A stretch of 64,000 nucleotides of DNA from an uncultured Clostridia bacterium (GTDB lineage Bacteria; Bacillota; Clostridia; UBA1381). Position numbers and translations under genes: made by a program. Within the stretch, counting starts at the first letter, position 1. Each line of letters begins with the position of its first letter. Under the pieces are notes generated by a model. The model had not been told where the DNA came from. It saw only the letters and a program-made list of their open reading frames with translations, and searched no databases. Positions 18,177 to 26,091 of this stretch are shown here, in pieces. The stretch is from NCBI GenBank assembly GCA_934501535.1, contig CAKSUM010000002.1, positions 199,928 through 263,927 on the forward strand, given 5' to 3'.

Positions 18177-18920
18177 ATGGATAAGGTAAATATTTTGGGG
18201 GTCAATGTAGATAAGGTGACGCATGACGAGGCGGTGGACAAAGTTATGTCCATGCTCGGCGAAAACGGAAATCATGCTGTTTTTACGCCCAATTCGGAAA
18301 TTATTCTGGCGGCGTATCATGACCCGGAATTTTGTGCGCTGCTTAATTCCGCGGAGCTTTTGACGGCCGACGGAATAGGCGTTGTTTATGCGTCGCGGAT
18401 TTTGAAAAATCCCGTGCCGGAGCGTGTTGCCGGATATGACGTCGCATGCGGCGTGATTGACAAAATAGCGCAGACGGGTCACAGACTGTATATGTTCGGC
18501 GGAAAACCCGGCGTTGCGGAAAAGGCAAAGGAAAATCTTGCGGCAAAATATCCGTTCCTTAACATTGTGGGCATGCACAACGGATATTTCGGCCCCGAGG
18601 AGGTTGACGGAATTGTTGAGGACATCAACAACAGCGGAGCGGATTTGCTGTTTGTGTGCCTCGGTGCGCCGACGCAGGAAAAATGGATTTGCGCAAACCG
18701 CGACAGGCTGAACTGTCATGTTATGATGGGTATAGGCGGAAGTCTTGACGTATTTGCCGGCACGGCAGAACGTGCGCCGGAATTTTGGTGTAAATACGGA
18801 CTGGAATGGCTGTACAGGCTGATAAAAGAGCCGTGGCGGTTCAAGCGCATGATGGCGCTGCCGAAATTCGGTTTTACGGTTCTGTTCAAGGGAAAGAGAT
18901 ATAAGAAAGGGCAAAACTGA
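18177..18920 (+). CDS. tagA: WecG/TagA/CpsF family glycosyltransferase
   Basis: This 247-residue protein matches the TagA family, which adds N-acetylmannosamine to the undecaprenyl-linked GlcNAc carrier in wall teichoic acid or related polymer synthesis. Recognised motifs are TPNSEIILAA near 38, LLTADGIGVV near 62 (with the catalytic aspartate), GGKPGVAEKA, and APTQEKWI near 165. It probably acts at the inner membrane face. GAAGGGAG precedes the ATG. The stop overlaps the thymidylate kinase start by one base. The donor sugar is assigned by family only. Confidence 0.87.
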   Translation: MDKVNILGVNVDKVTHDEAVDKVMSMLGENGNHAVFTPNSEIILAAYHDPEFCALLNSAELLTADGIGVVYASRILKNPVPERVAGYDVACGVIDKIAQTGHRLYMFGGKPGVAEKAKENLAAKYPFLNIVGMHNGYFGPEEVDGIVEDINNSGADLLFVCLGAPTQEKWICANRDRLNCHVMMGIGGSLDVFAGTAERAPEFWCKYGLEWLYRLIKEPWRFKRMMALPKFGFTVLFKGKRYKKGQN

Positions 18921-19594
18921 TGGGAAAGCTTATTGCAATTGACGGTGTGGACGCAAGCGGAAAACAGACGCACACGGAGCTTTTGGCGGAATATTTGACC
19001 GAATGCGGCATGAAGGTGCGGCGGCTGTCTTTTCCTGCATATGACAGCCCGAGTTCAGAGCCTGTTAAAATGTATCTTTCCGGCAAGCTGGGCACTCATG
19101 CCGATGATGTGGATGCATACTGCGCGTCAACGCTGTTTGCTGCCGACCGCTTTGTTACATACCGCGCCGACTGGCATACCGATTACGAGAACCCCGATAC
19201 GGTCATTATTGCGGACAGATATGTTTCTTCCAATATGATTCACCAGGCAGGGAAGATAGACAATCCGGCGGAAAAGAATAAATTTCTCGAGTGGCTTTTC
19301 GATTTTGAGTTTAGGCTGTACAAGCTGCCGGAACCGGATTTGACGCTGTTTCTTGACATGCCGCCGGAATACGGAAGAAAGCTCATGCAAAACCGTGACA
19401 ACAAGTTTTCGGGAAGCAGGGAGCTTGATATTCATGAACGCGACGCGGATTATCTTGAAAAAAGCTATGCAAATGCGAAGTATGTGGCGGATAAATTCGG
19501 GTGGCAGCACGTCTTGTGCGTTAATGACGGCTGCATACGCTCGGTTGAAGATATTCAAAAAGAAATACGCGCCGCCGTCGGCAAAATTTTATAA
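18920..19594 (+). CDS. tmk: Thymidylate kinase
   Basis: This 224-residue kinase converts dTMP to dTDP. The P-loop GVDASGKQT is near residue 9, the DRYVSSN motif near residue 98, and the LID-like segment with paired basic and acidic residues lies at about 150-165. The length is slightly above the usual 205-215. The ATG overlaps the stop of the glycosyltransferase by one base, so the genes are translationally coupled. A serine replaces the glutamate commonly seen after the aspartate in the P-loop. Confidence 0.9.
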   Translation: MGKLIAIDGVDASGKQTHTELLAEYLTECGMKVRRLSFPAYDSPSSEPVKMYLSGKLGTHADDVDAYCASTLFAADRFVTYRADWHTDYENPDTVIIADRYVSSNMIHQAGKIDNPAEKNKFLEWLFDFEFRLYKLPEPDLTLFLDMPPEYGRKLMQNRDNKFSGSRELDIHERDADYLEKSYANAKYVADKFGWQHVLCVNDGCIRSVEDIQKEIRAAVGKIL

Positions 19595-19794
19595 TTCGGC
19601 TTATGCTTAACATAAATTGCCTCCGACTTGCACAAAATAGCAGTGTGGGTGCATTAACGTGAAAAATGTGCGGCGTATCCCTACTGTTTTTCGGGACGTG
19701 AGCTATTCGCATAAACAAATCCCGTCGAAGGAAACTGCCTGTGCCTTTTTCACTTTTAAATTTTCGCCGCCGTGCGGCGGAACGGAGGATTAAT
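19595..19794 (+). other. Intergenic region with local hairpins, possible structured RNA
   Basis: This 200-base stretch between tmk and a tiny lipoprotein has no credible coding frame. It contains TGCAC paired with GTGCA (about 19635-19660), CGGGA paired with TCCCG (about 19695-19725), and a GCCGC/GCGGC hairpin just before the ribosome-binding site at 19785. Size and placement would allow a small RNA, but I cannot match it to a known family. Confidence 0.25.
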
Positions 19795-19926
19795 ATGAAA
19801 AGAGCAGCGGCAATTATAATTTTAACGGCATTGATATGCGCGCTTTCGGCGTGCGGAAAGAAACCGATTTCCGCGGATTATGTAAAATTTACGCAATTTT
19901 CGGTATTTGCGTCGGCGAAACTTTGA
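19795..19926 (+). CDS. Very small lipoprotein
   Basis: This encodes a 43-residue peptide with a textbook lipoprotein signal: MKR, a hydrophobic stretch AAAIIILTALICA, and the lipobox LSAC. An excellent ribosome-binding site (CGGAGG) lies 7 bases before the ATG. The mature part is only about 24 residues, and a strong terminator follows about 50 bases after the stop. It may be a true small lipoprotein or the 5' remnant of a longer gene. No homologous continuation is evident in the other frames downstream. Confidence 0.5.
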   Translation: MKRAAAIIILTALICALSACGKKPISADYVKFTQFSVFASAKL

Positions 19927-19976
19927 TGAAACAGGTAAAACCTATTCCCCAAAAATAAAAAAATTATACATGCATA

Positions 19977-20024
19977 TTTCACAAATATTTTATGGAAAAA
20001 CCGTAAAAGTTTGTGAAATTTTTT
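19977..20024 (+). terminator. Rho-independent terminator
   Basis: TTTCACAAA pairs perfectly with TTTGTGAAA around a nested TTTTA/TAAAA stem and is followed by a T6 run. It ends the tmk/lipoprotein unit and insulates the S10 operon promoter. Confidence 0.85.
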
Positions 20025-20048
20025 GTGTAACAAATTTTATGTAAAGTA

Positions 20049-20077
20049 TTGAAAAAGCATGAATATTGTAGTATAAT
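20049..20077 (+). promoter_or_regulatory. Promoter of the S10-spc-alpha ribosomal superoperon
   Basis: TTGAAA (20049-20054), a 17-base spacer and a perfect TATAAT (20072-20077) precede the ribosomal operon. A start near 20084 gives a leader of about 338 nt before rpsJ. Confidence 0.8.
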
Positions 20078-20083
20078 AGTAGT

Positions 20084-20421
20084 GTTGTGACACTTGACAA
20101 ACGATGAAACGGGAGGTTGCGGATCTATAGAATCCGGTTTTTCCGCGGAGAATGTCCGATTCATGAAATCGGGCGGCAGGTCACGCTGCATAAGTATTAA
20201 GCGTTACGGGACAGCTATGTCCGGTAATAAGCTTGAGTTGTGTACTTTTGCGGCTGAAAGTCCCCGAATGTCCGAGTTTTCGGCAGTTCGGGTTTTATTT
20301 TGGGGTGATAAGGAAACACCCGGCAATGTTGTTTTGACATTGCAGCTGTCGTGCAAGTGTTGAGCGTCCGGCAAAACGGGCGCCCGCAAGCCAATATTAA
20401 TTATAGGAGGTAGAAAAAAAC
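20084..20421 (+). promoter_or_regulatory. S10 operon leader RNA, structured
   Basis: The long leader holds a series of hairpins: CGGAT/ATCCG near 20122-20140, CCGATT/AATCGG near 20157-20173, GGACA/TGTCC near 20209-20222, a terminator-like hairpin at 20262-20301, GCAATGT/ACATTGC near 20323-20345, and a GCG-CCG stem near 20365. The frame from 20094 to 20363 lacks a good ribosome-binding site for a protein and is treated as non-coding. Autogenous control by a ribosomal protein, as L4 does in E. coli, is plausible but not shown. Confidence 0.5.
20262..20301 (+). terminator. Terminator-like hairpin in the S10 leader (candidate attenuator)
   Basis: CCCGAA pairs with TTCGGG and an inner CCGA pairs with TCGG, followed by TTTTATTTT. 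This is a complete intrinsic terminator placed inside the leader, about 120 bases before rpsJ. All downstream ribosomal genes would depend on read-through. Confidence 0.6.
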
Positions 20422-20736
20422 ATGGCAGCAACTCAGAAAATCAGAATCAAGCTAAAAGCTTATGACCACGCTATCCTGGATCAGTCCGCTGAGAAGATAG
20501 TTGAGATTGCAAAGAGAACAGGCGCGAAGGTTTCGGGTCCTATTCCGCTTCCGACAGACAAGGAAGTTATCACAATCTTAAGAGCGGTTCATAAGTACAA
20601 GGATTCTCGTGAGCAGTTCGAAAGAAGAACTCACAAAAGATTGATTGACATAGTTGTTCCGGGTGCAAAAACCATGGAAGCACTATTCAAGATTGATTTA
20701 CCTGCAGGCGTTGAATTTGACGTTGTCCAGAAGTAA
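20422..20736 (+). CDS. rpsJ: 30S ribosomal protein S10
   Basis: This 104-residue protein is the head-domain 30S protein S10 (NusE), which also takes part in antitermination. Typical segments are RIKLKAYDHAILDQS near the N-terminus and the loop THKRLIDIV near residue 76. AGGAGG precedes the ATG. It is the first gene of the S10-spc-alpha superoperon. A 98-base gap with two hairpins (GACCTG/CAGGTC and GTTCCCG/GCGGGAAC) separates it from rplC. Confidence 0.98.
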   Translation: MAATQKIRIKLKAYDHAILDQSAEKIVEIAKRTGAKVSGPIPLPTDKEVITILRAVHKYKDSREQFERRTHKRLIDIVVPGAKTMEALFKIDLPAGVEFDVVQK

Positions 20737-20834
20737 ATCAAGACCTGAAATGCAGTAGCCGCAGGCTATGATGCAGGTCAAGTTCCCGTCTTGCTTTTTG
20801 CGGGAACCAATAACTGAAAGAAAGGATGAATAAT

Positions 20835-21464
20835 ATGAAAAAAGCAATTTTAGGCACAAAGCTGGGTATGACTCAGATTTTTGCTGAAGATGGAAAAGTA
20901 ATCCCCGTTACCGTTATCAATGCCGGACCGTGTGTTGTGGTTCAGTCGAAAACGGTTGAAAACGACGGTTACAATTCTGTTGTGGTAGGCTTCGGCGATG
21001 TAAAGGAAAAGTCGCTCAATAAGCCGCAGAAGGGCATCTTTGCAAAAGCAAACGTTGCAGCTAAGAAATATTTGAGAGAGTTCAGACTCGAGGACACATC
21101 AGCGCTTAACATCGGTGACGAAATTAAGGCAGACACCTTTGAAGCCGGCGAGAAAATCGACGTTTCCGGTATCTCAAAGGGTAAAGGATTTGCAGGTCCT
21201 ATGAAGAGATGGGGACTGCACAGAGGTCCTATGGCTCACGGTTCGGGCTATCACAGAGGCTCTGGTTCAATGGGCGCGTGCTCAAACCCCGGCCGAGTAA
21301 TGAAGGGTAAAAAGCTTCCCGGACATATGGGCGTTGTAAAAGTTACCGTTCAGAACCTTGAAATCGTTAAGGTTGATACAGAAAACAATCTTATTCTCGT
21401 TAAGGGCGCTGTCCCGGGAAATAAGGGCGGTCTTGTTACAATAAGAAACAGCGTAAAAGCGTAA
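20835..21464 (+). CDS. rplC: 50S ribosomal protein L3
   Basis: This 209-residue protein is L3, an early 50S assembly protein near the peptidyl-transferase centre. It begins KKAILGTKLGMTQIF and has the basic extended loop with GLHRGPMAHGSGYHRGSGS. The ATG at 20835 is chosen because AAAGG lies 9 bases upstream; an ATG at 20826 would leave no spacing. The length equals the family norm. A 24-base gap leads to rplD. Confidence 0.98.
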   Translation: MKKAILGTKLGMTQIFAEDGKVIPVTVINAGPCVVVQSKTVENDGYNSVVVGFGDVKEKSLNKPQKGIFAKANVAAKKYLREFRLEDTSALNIGDEIKADTFEAGEKIDVSGISKGKGFAGPMKRWGLHRGPMAHGSGYHRGSGSMGACSNPGRVMKGKKLPGHMGVVKVTVQNLEIVKVDTENNLILVKGAVPGNKGGLVTIRNSVKA

Positions 21465-21488
21465 GAGATCGGAAAGGAGGAATAAAAT

Positions 21489-22112
21489 ATGGCAACAGTT
21501 GCTGTATATAACATGGAAGGCGTTAAGACAGGTTCTATGGAAGTTTCCGATAGCATCTTCTGCGCTGAAGTGAATAAATCGGTATTGCATACGGTTATTA
21601 CAAATTACCTTGCAAACCAAAGACAAGGCACACAGAGCACCAAAACCCGTACTGAAGTACGCGGCGGCGGAATCAAGCCTTGGAGACAGAAGGGCACAGG
21701 CCGTGCAAGACAGGGTTCAATCCGCGCTCCGCAATGGACAGGCGGCGGTGTTGCACTCGGACCTAAGCCCCGTGATTACAGATATAGCATTAACAAAAAG
21801 CTGAAGAAGATTGCACTTAAGTCTGCTTTGGCTGCTAAATATGAGGCTTATGAAATTTATGTGGTTGAGGACTTGAAGATGGAAGAAATCAAGACCGCAG
21901 CTATAGCTAAAATGCTTAAAGGCATGGAAATTGCCGGCAAAGCGTTGATCGTAACAGCTGAATGTGACGAGAAGGTTTACAAATCGGCAAGAAACATCAA
22001 GGGCGTTACTCCTACTTACGTAGATGTTCTGAACTCCTATGAGGTTTTGAAGCATGATAAGTTCATCATCTCCAAAGAAGCTGTCGCAAAGATTGAGGAG
22101 GTGCTTGCATAA
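21489..22112 (+). CDS. rplD: 50S ribosomal protein L4
   Basis: This 207-residue protein is L4, which lines the nascent-peptide exit tunnel. The tunnel loop is seen in RGGGIKPWRQKGTGRARQGS near residue 55-75. In E. coli L4 also represses the S10 operon through its leader, which makes it the first candidate for control of the leader hairpin seen here. GGAGG precedes the ATG. Its stop overlaps the rplW start by one base. Confidence 0.98.
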   Translation: MATVAVYNMEGVKTGSMEVSDSIFCAEVNKSVLHTVITNYLANQRQGTQSTKTRTEVRGGGIKPWRQKGTGRARQGSIRAPQWTGGGVALGPKPRDYRYSINKKLKKIALKSALAAKYEAYEIYVVEDLKMEEIKTAAIAKMLKGMEIAGKALIVTAECDEKVYKSARNIKGVTPTYVDVLNSYEVLKHDKFIISKEAVAKIEEVLA

Positions 22113-22417
22113 TGAAATTCGCACACGATATTATCAGAAAGCCAATCATCTCTGAGCGCAGCATGGAGGTTACTTTCGACAAAGAAGGAAACGAAATTAA
22201 AAAGTATTCTTTTGAAGTCGCTCCGTGCGCTAACAAAGTAGAGATTAAAAAAGCCGTTGAAGAAGTTTTCGGCGTTAAGGTTGCTGACGTTAACACAATG
22301 AACGTTACCGGCAAGCTTAAGAGAATGGGCCGCTACGAAGGCAGAAGAGCTTCTTATAAAAAGGCTATCGTTACCCTGGCTAAGGGTTCAAAGACAATTG
22401 AGTTCTTTGATATGTAA
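22112..22417 (+). CDS. rplW: 50S ribosomal protein L23
   Basis: This 101-residue protein is L23, at the tunnel exit, where it docks the signal recognition particle and trigger factor. The N-terminus has IIRKPIISERSM, and the conserved KVEIKKAVEEVFGVKV follows. The start overlaps the rplD stop in TAATG, with GAGG in the end of rplD as ribosome-binding site. The small extension with GNEIKKY is within family range. Confidence 0.97.
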   Translation: MKFAHDIIRKPIISERSMEVTFDKEGNEIKKYSFEVAPCANKVEIKKAVEEVFGVKVADVNTMNVTGKLKRMGRYEGRRASYKKAIVTLAKGSKTIEFFDM

Positions 22418-22441
22418 TTATTAAAATAGGAGGAAAGTAAA

Positions 22442-23275
22442 ATGGCTATCAGAAATTATAAGCCTACCTCTCCTGCAAGAAGACATATGACGGTTTCCGA
22501 TTTTGCTGAAATTACTAAGTTTGAGCCGGAACGTTCATTGTTGGCTTCTAAGAAAAAGAACGCAGGCAGAAATTCATATGGCAGAATTACTGTTCGTCAC
22601 AGAGGCGGCGGTAACAAAAAGAAATACAGAATTATCGACTTCAAAAGACAGAAGGACGGTATGAATGCAACTGTTATCGGTATCGAATACGATCCGAACC
22701 GTTCTGCAAATATCGCGCTTATTCAGTATGAAGACGGTACTAAGGCATATATCATAGCTCCGCAGGGTCTGACAGACGGCGACGTTGTAGTTTCGGGCGA
22801 AGGCGCAGATATTAAGCCGGGTAACGCATTATTCTTAAAGGACATTCCTGTCGGTACGCTTATCCACAATATTGAGCTTTATCCCGGAAAGGGCGCACAG
22901 CTTGTTCGCTCCGCCGGCACATCTGCTCAGCTTATGGCTAAGGAAGGCAAGTATGCGCAGGTTAGACTTCCTTCGGGCGAAGTAAGAATGGTTCGTCTGG
23001 AATGTAAGGCATCAATCGGTATTATAGGAAATCAGCAGCATGAAAATGTTTCTATCGGTAAAGCCGGCAGAAAACGTCACATGGGCTGGAGACCTACGGT
23101 CCGCGGTGTTGTAATGAACCCGAACGATCACCCGCACGGCGGTGGTGAAGGTAAATCTCCTATCGGCCGTCCTGCTCCTGTTACTCCTTGGGGTAAGCCT
23201 GCTCTCGGTCTTAAGACCAGAAAGCACAGAAACAAAACCGATAAGTTTATCGTAAAGAGAAGAAACGCTAAATAA
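22442..23275 (+). CDS. rplB: 50S ribosomal protein L2
   Basis: This 277-residue protein is L2, needed for subunit association and peptidyl-transferase activity. The family signatures NYKPTSPARR at the N-terminus, GRITVRHRGGGNKK, and the C-terminal PHGGGEGKSPIGR are all present; the histidine in the last motif is the functionally important one. AGGAGG precedes the ATG. It is followed by rpsS after 17 bases. Confidence 0.98.
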   Translation: MAIRNYKPTSPARRHMTVSDFAEITKFEPERSLLASKKKNAGRNSYGRITVRHRGGGNKKKYRIIDFKRQKDGMNATVIGIEYDPNRSANIALIQYEDGTKAYIIAPQGLTDGDVVVSGEGADIKPGNALFLKDIPVGTLIHNIELYPGKGAQLVRSAGTSAQLMAKEGKYAQVRLPSGEVRMVRLECKASIGIIGNQQHENVSIGKAGRKRHMGWRPTVRGVVMNPNDHPHGGGEGKSPIGRPAPVTPWGKPALGLKTRKHRNKTDKFIVKRRNAK

Positions 23276-23292
23276 TAAAGGAGGAATTCATA

Positions 23293-23571
23293 ATGGGTAG
23301 ATCACTTAAAAAAGGACCTTTCGTTGAAGAACGCTTGATGAAGCGCATCGACGCTATGAATGCTGCCAACGAAAAAAAGGTTGTTAAAACCTGGTCAAGA
23401 GCTTCTACAATCTTCCCTGAGATGGTTGGACATACAATCGCTGTTCATGACGGCAGAAAGCATGTTCCGGTTTTCATCAGCGAGGATATGGTAGGCCACA
23501 GACTTGGTGAATTTGCTCCTACAAGAACATTTAAAGGTCATGTCGGAGCCAAGACATCGGCGGCGAGATAA
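23293..23571 (+). CDS. rpsS: 30S ribosomal protein S19
   Basis: This 92-residue protein is S19 of the 30S head. It begins GRSLKKGPFVEERLMKR and contains the conserved VGHTIAVHDGRKHVPVFI and RLGEFAPTRTFKGH. GGAGG is upstream. The gap of 120 bases to rplV is larger than elsewhere in this operon and holds two short hairpins (CTGTACGA/TCGTGCAG and ATATTTT/AAAATAT). Confidence 0.97.
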   Translation: MGRSLKKGPFVEERLMKRIDAMNAANEKKVVKTWSRASTIFPEMVGHTIAVHDGRKHVPVFISEDMVGHRLGEFAPTRTFKGHVGAKTSAAR

Positions 23572-23691
23572 AACAGTTTGATTTTCGGATTTTCTGTACG
23601 AACTCCTCGTGCAGAACCGTATTTTGGATATGTTTTACGAACTTATATTTTGAAAATATAAATCCTAAAACTTGAAAGGAGGATTCCATTT

Positions 23692-24027
23692 ATGGAAGCA
23701 CGTGCAAGTGTAAAATACGCTCGTATATCACCCAGAAAGGTGAAAATAGTTCTCGACCTTATAAGAGGTAAGGACGCAAATTATGCAATGGGTATCATTA
23801 AAAATACTCCCAAGGCTGCAAGCGAGCATCTTGAAAAATTGTTAAAATCAGCTATGGCTAATGCGACAAATAACTTCGGTATGGACGCATCAAAGCTTTA
23901 CGTAGCAGAGTGTTATGCAACTCAGGGCCCGACTCTTAAGAGAATTCAGCCGAGAGCTCAGGGCAGAGCATTCAAGATTTTGAAGAGAACAAGCCATATC
24001 ACTTTGGTATTGAAAGAAAAAGAATAA
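23692..24027 (+). CDS. rplV: 50S ribosomal protein L22
   Basis: This 111-residue protein is L22, which with L4 forms the narrow part of the exit tunnel. VKYARISPRKVKIVLDLIRGK at the start and the beta-hairpin region PTLKRIQPRAQGRAFKI are typical. AAGGAGG lies upstream. It sits 21 bases before rpsC in the standard order. Confidence 0.97.
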   Translation: MEARASVKYARISPRKVKIVLDLIRGKDANYAMGIIKNTPKAASEHLEKLLKSAMANATNNFGMDASKLYVAECYATQGPTLKRIQPRAQGRAFKILKRTSHITLVLKEKE

Positions 24028-24048
24028 TCGAAAAAGGAGGTTAATCCT

Positions 24049-24753
24049 ATGGGACAAAAAGTTAATCCGCACGGTCTTAGAGTCGGTGTTATTAAAGACT
24101 GGGATTCTAAGTGGTTTGCCGGCAAAAAGGAATTCGGAGACCAGTTGGTTGAAGATTACAATATAAGAAAGTTTGTCAAAAAGGCTTGCTTTGACGCAGG
24201 AGTTTCAAAAATCGTTGTTGAAAGAAAGCAGAACAAGGTTTATGTTACTCTGTACGTTGCAAAGCCCGGTATTGTTATCGGTAAGGGCGGCGCTGAAATT
24301 GACAAGCTCAAGGCTCAGCTTGAAAAACTGACAGGAAGAAGCGTAAACGTTAATATCATGGAAGTTAAAAATCCGGATACAAACGCTCAGCTTGTCGCTG
24401 AAAATATCGCAGCTCAGCTCGAAAAGAGAATTTCGTTCAGACGTGCTATGAAGCAGGTTATGGGCAGAGCTATGAGATGTGGAATTAAAGGTATAAAAAC
24501 TGCTGTTTCGGGTCGTGTAGGCGGCGCTGAAATCGCAAGAACCGAACAATATCATGAAGGAACTATTCCTCTGCAGACATTAAGAGCCGATATCGATTAC
24601 GGTTTTGCAGAAGCTGCAACAACCTACGGTATCCTCGGCGTTAAGGTTTGGATTTACAAGGGCGAAATTCTTGCAGAATCTCCCGCAAGAAGAGAAGAAA
24701 GACAGCCCAGAAAACCCAGACCCGATCGCAAAGCGAAGGGAGGCAATAAATAA
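24049..24753 (+). CDS. rpsC: 30S ribosomal protein S3
   Basis: This 234-residue protein is S3, at the mRNA entry channel. The start MGQKVNPHGLRVG and the KH domain motif VIGKGGAEIDKLK near residue 75 are diagnostic. The C-terminal tail is basic. GGAGG precedes the ATG. Its stop overlaps the rplP start by one base. Confidence 0.98.
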   Translation: MGQKVNPHGLRVGVIKDWDSKWFAGKKEFGDQLVEDYNIRKFVKKACFDAGVSKIVVERKQNKVYVTLYVAKPGIVIGKGGAEIDKLKAQLEKLTGRSVNVNIMEVKNPDTNAQLVAENIAAQLEKRISFRRAMKQVMGRAMRCGIKGIKTAVSGRVGGAEIARTEQYHEGTIPLQTLRADIDYGFAEAATTYGILGVKVWIYKGEILAESPARREERQPRKPRPDRKAKGGNK

Positions 24754-25175
24754 TGTTATTACCTAAGAGAGTTAAATACAGAAAAGTAATGCGCGGCAGA
24801 ATGAAAGGTAAGGCAACACGCGGCAACGTTGTATCAAACGGTGAATACGGTTTGCAGGCGCTTGAGCCGGCTTGGATTACTTCAAGACAGATTGAAGCAG
24901 CCCGTATTGCAATGACAAGATATACAAAGCGTGGCGGTCAGGTTTGGATTAAGATTTTCCCCGATAAGCCAATTACACAGAAGCCTGCCGAAACTCGAAT
25001 GGGTTCCGGTAAAGGTTCTCCCGAATACTGGGTAGCTGTTGTAAAGCCCGGCAGAGTTATGTTTGAAATCGGCGGCGTTTCGGAAGAAATTGCCAAAGAA
25101 GCTCTCCGTCTTGCTATGCACAAGCTTCCGGTTAAGTGCAAATTCGTAAAACGTGAAGCGAAGGATGGTGAATAA
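24753..25175 (+). CDS. rplP: 50S ribosomal protein L16
   Basis: This 140-residue protein is L16, close to the A-site tRNA and required for late 50S assembly. LLPKRVKYRKVMRGRMKG at the start and the conserved ARIAMTRYTKRGGQVWIKIFP are clear. The length is four residues below the usual 144, within the Firmicute range. It overlaps rpsC by one base and is followed by rpmC after 2 bases. Confidence 0.98.
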   Translation: MLLPKRVKYRKVMRGRMKGKATRGNVVSNGEYGLQALEPAWITSRQIEAARIAMTRYTKRGGQVWIKIFPDKPITQKPAETRMGSGKGSPEYWVAVVKPGRVMFEIGGVSEEIAKEALRLAMHKLPVKCKFVKREAKDGE

Positions 25176-25177
25176 GA

Positions 25178-25381
25178 ATGAAAGTAACCGAGCTGAGAGA
25201 ACTCGCTACAGAAGAACTGCAGACTAAACTCGCAGACTGTAAGCAGGAGTTGTTTAACTTAAGATTTCAACATGCGATTAACCAACTGGATAATCCTAAA
25301 AAGATTACCGAGGTTAAAAAGACTATCGCACGTATAAAGACCATCATTCATGAAAGAGAATTAGAGGATTCTGCAATATAA
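25178..25381 (+). CDS. rpmC: 50S ribosomal protein L29
   Basis: This 67-residue, two-helix protein is L29, beside L23 at the tunnel exit. The family core ELFNLRFQHAINQLDNPKKI and the IARIKTIIHERE end are present. It starts 2 bases after rplP and uses a weak ribosome-binding site within that gene's end (GGTGA), which suggests translational coupling. Confidence 0.97.
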   Translation: MKVTELRELATEELQTKLADCKQELFNLRFQHAINQLDNPKKITEVKKTIARIKTIIHERELEDSAI

Positions 25382-25425
25382 TGGACGGTCAGTACAGTTA
25401 AATTGTATGAAGGGAGGACTACTTC

Positions 25426-25680
25426 GTGGAAAGAAATAACCGTAAAACTAAAATCGGTAAGGTTGTCAGCGATAAGATGGATAAAACTATCGTTGTGGCT
25501 ATAGAAGAAAGTGTAAAGCACCCGCTTTACGGCAAAGTTGTAAAAAGAACCTACAAGCTGAAGGCTCATGATGAGGAAAATACATGCGGTATCGGCGATA
25601 AGGTTAAGGTTATGGAAACAAGACCTCTGTCAAAGGATAAGAGATGGAGATTGGTTGAAATTGTTGAAAAGGCAAAATAA
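25426..25680 (+). CDS. rpsQ: 30S ribosomal protein S17
   Basis: This 84-residue OB-fold protein is S17, a primary 16S rRNA binder. KTKIGKVVSDKMDKTIVVAIE and the HDEENTCGIGDKVKVMETRPLS region are typical. The start codon is GTG at 25426, placed after GGGAGG. There is no upstream ATG in frame at a better distance. Confidence 0.97.
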   Translation: MERNNRKTKIGKVVSDKMDKTIVVAIEESVKHPLYGKVVKRTYKLKAHDEENTCGIGDKVKVMETRPLSKDKRWRLVEIVEKAK

Positions 25681-25706
25681 TCTTTTTGCCGAAAGGAGGA
25701 AAGAAC

Positions 25707-26075
25707 ATGATACAACAGCAGACACGCTTAAAGGTTGCTGATAACACAGGCGCTAAAGAAGTTATGTGTATTCGTGTTATGGGCGGTTCTAAGAAAAGAT
25801 ACGCGGCAGTAGGCGATGAAATCATCTGTTCTGTTAAAAAGGCAACACCGGGCGGCGTTGTTAAGAAGGGTGACGTTGTTAAAGCTGTCGTAGTAAGAAC
25901 AGTTAAAGAGTCAAGACGCAGTGACGGTTCATATATCAGATTTGACGAAAATGCAGCAGTTATCGTAAAAGATGACAAAAATCCGAGAGGTACCCGTATT
26001 TTCGGGCCGGTTGCAAGAGAGCTCCGCGATAAGGATTATATGAAGATTTTGTCATTGGCTCCGGAAGTTCTGTAA
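25707..26075 (+). CDS. rplN: 50S ribosomal protein L14
   Basis: This 122-residue protein is L14, at the subunit interface. It begins MIQQQTRLKVADNTGAKEVMCI and has the conserved GDVVKAVVVRT segment. The ATG at 25707 is selected because GGAGG is 7 bases upstream; an in-frame ATG-like codon at 25686 would fall before that site. The length is the family norm. Confidence 0.98.
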   Translation: MIQQQTRLKVADNTGAKEVMCIRVMGGSKKRYAAVGDEIICSVKKATPGGVVKKGDVVKAVVVRTVKESRRSDGSYIRFDENAAVIVKDDKNPRGTRIFGPVARELRDKDYMKILSLAPEVL

Positions 26076-26091
26076 TGGGAGGTAAAATACG

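Noticed and set aside
19595..19794. 6S RNA after tmk
   Set aside because: Length is right, but I could not build the long rod with a central bubble; only local stems form. It is kept as an unassigned region.
20094..20363. An 89-residue frame in the S10 leader
   Set aside because: It has no fitting ribosome-binding site or protein-like pattern and coincides with strong RNA hairpins, so it is treated as untranslated leader.
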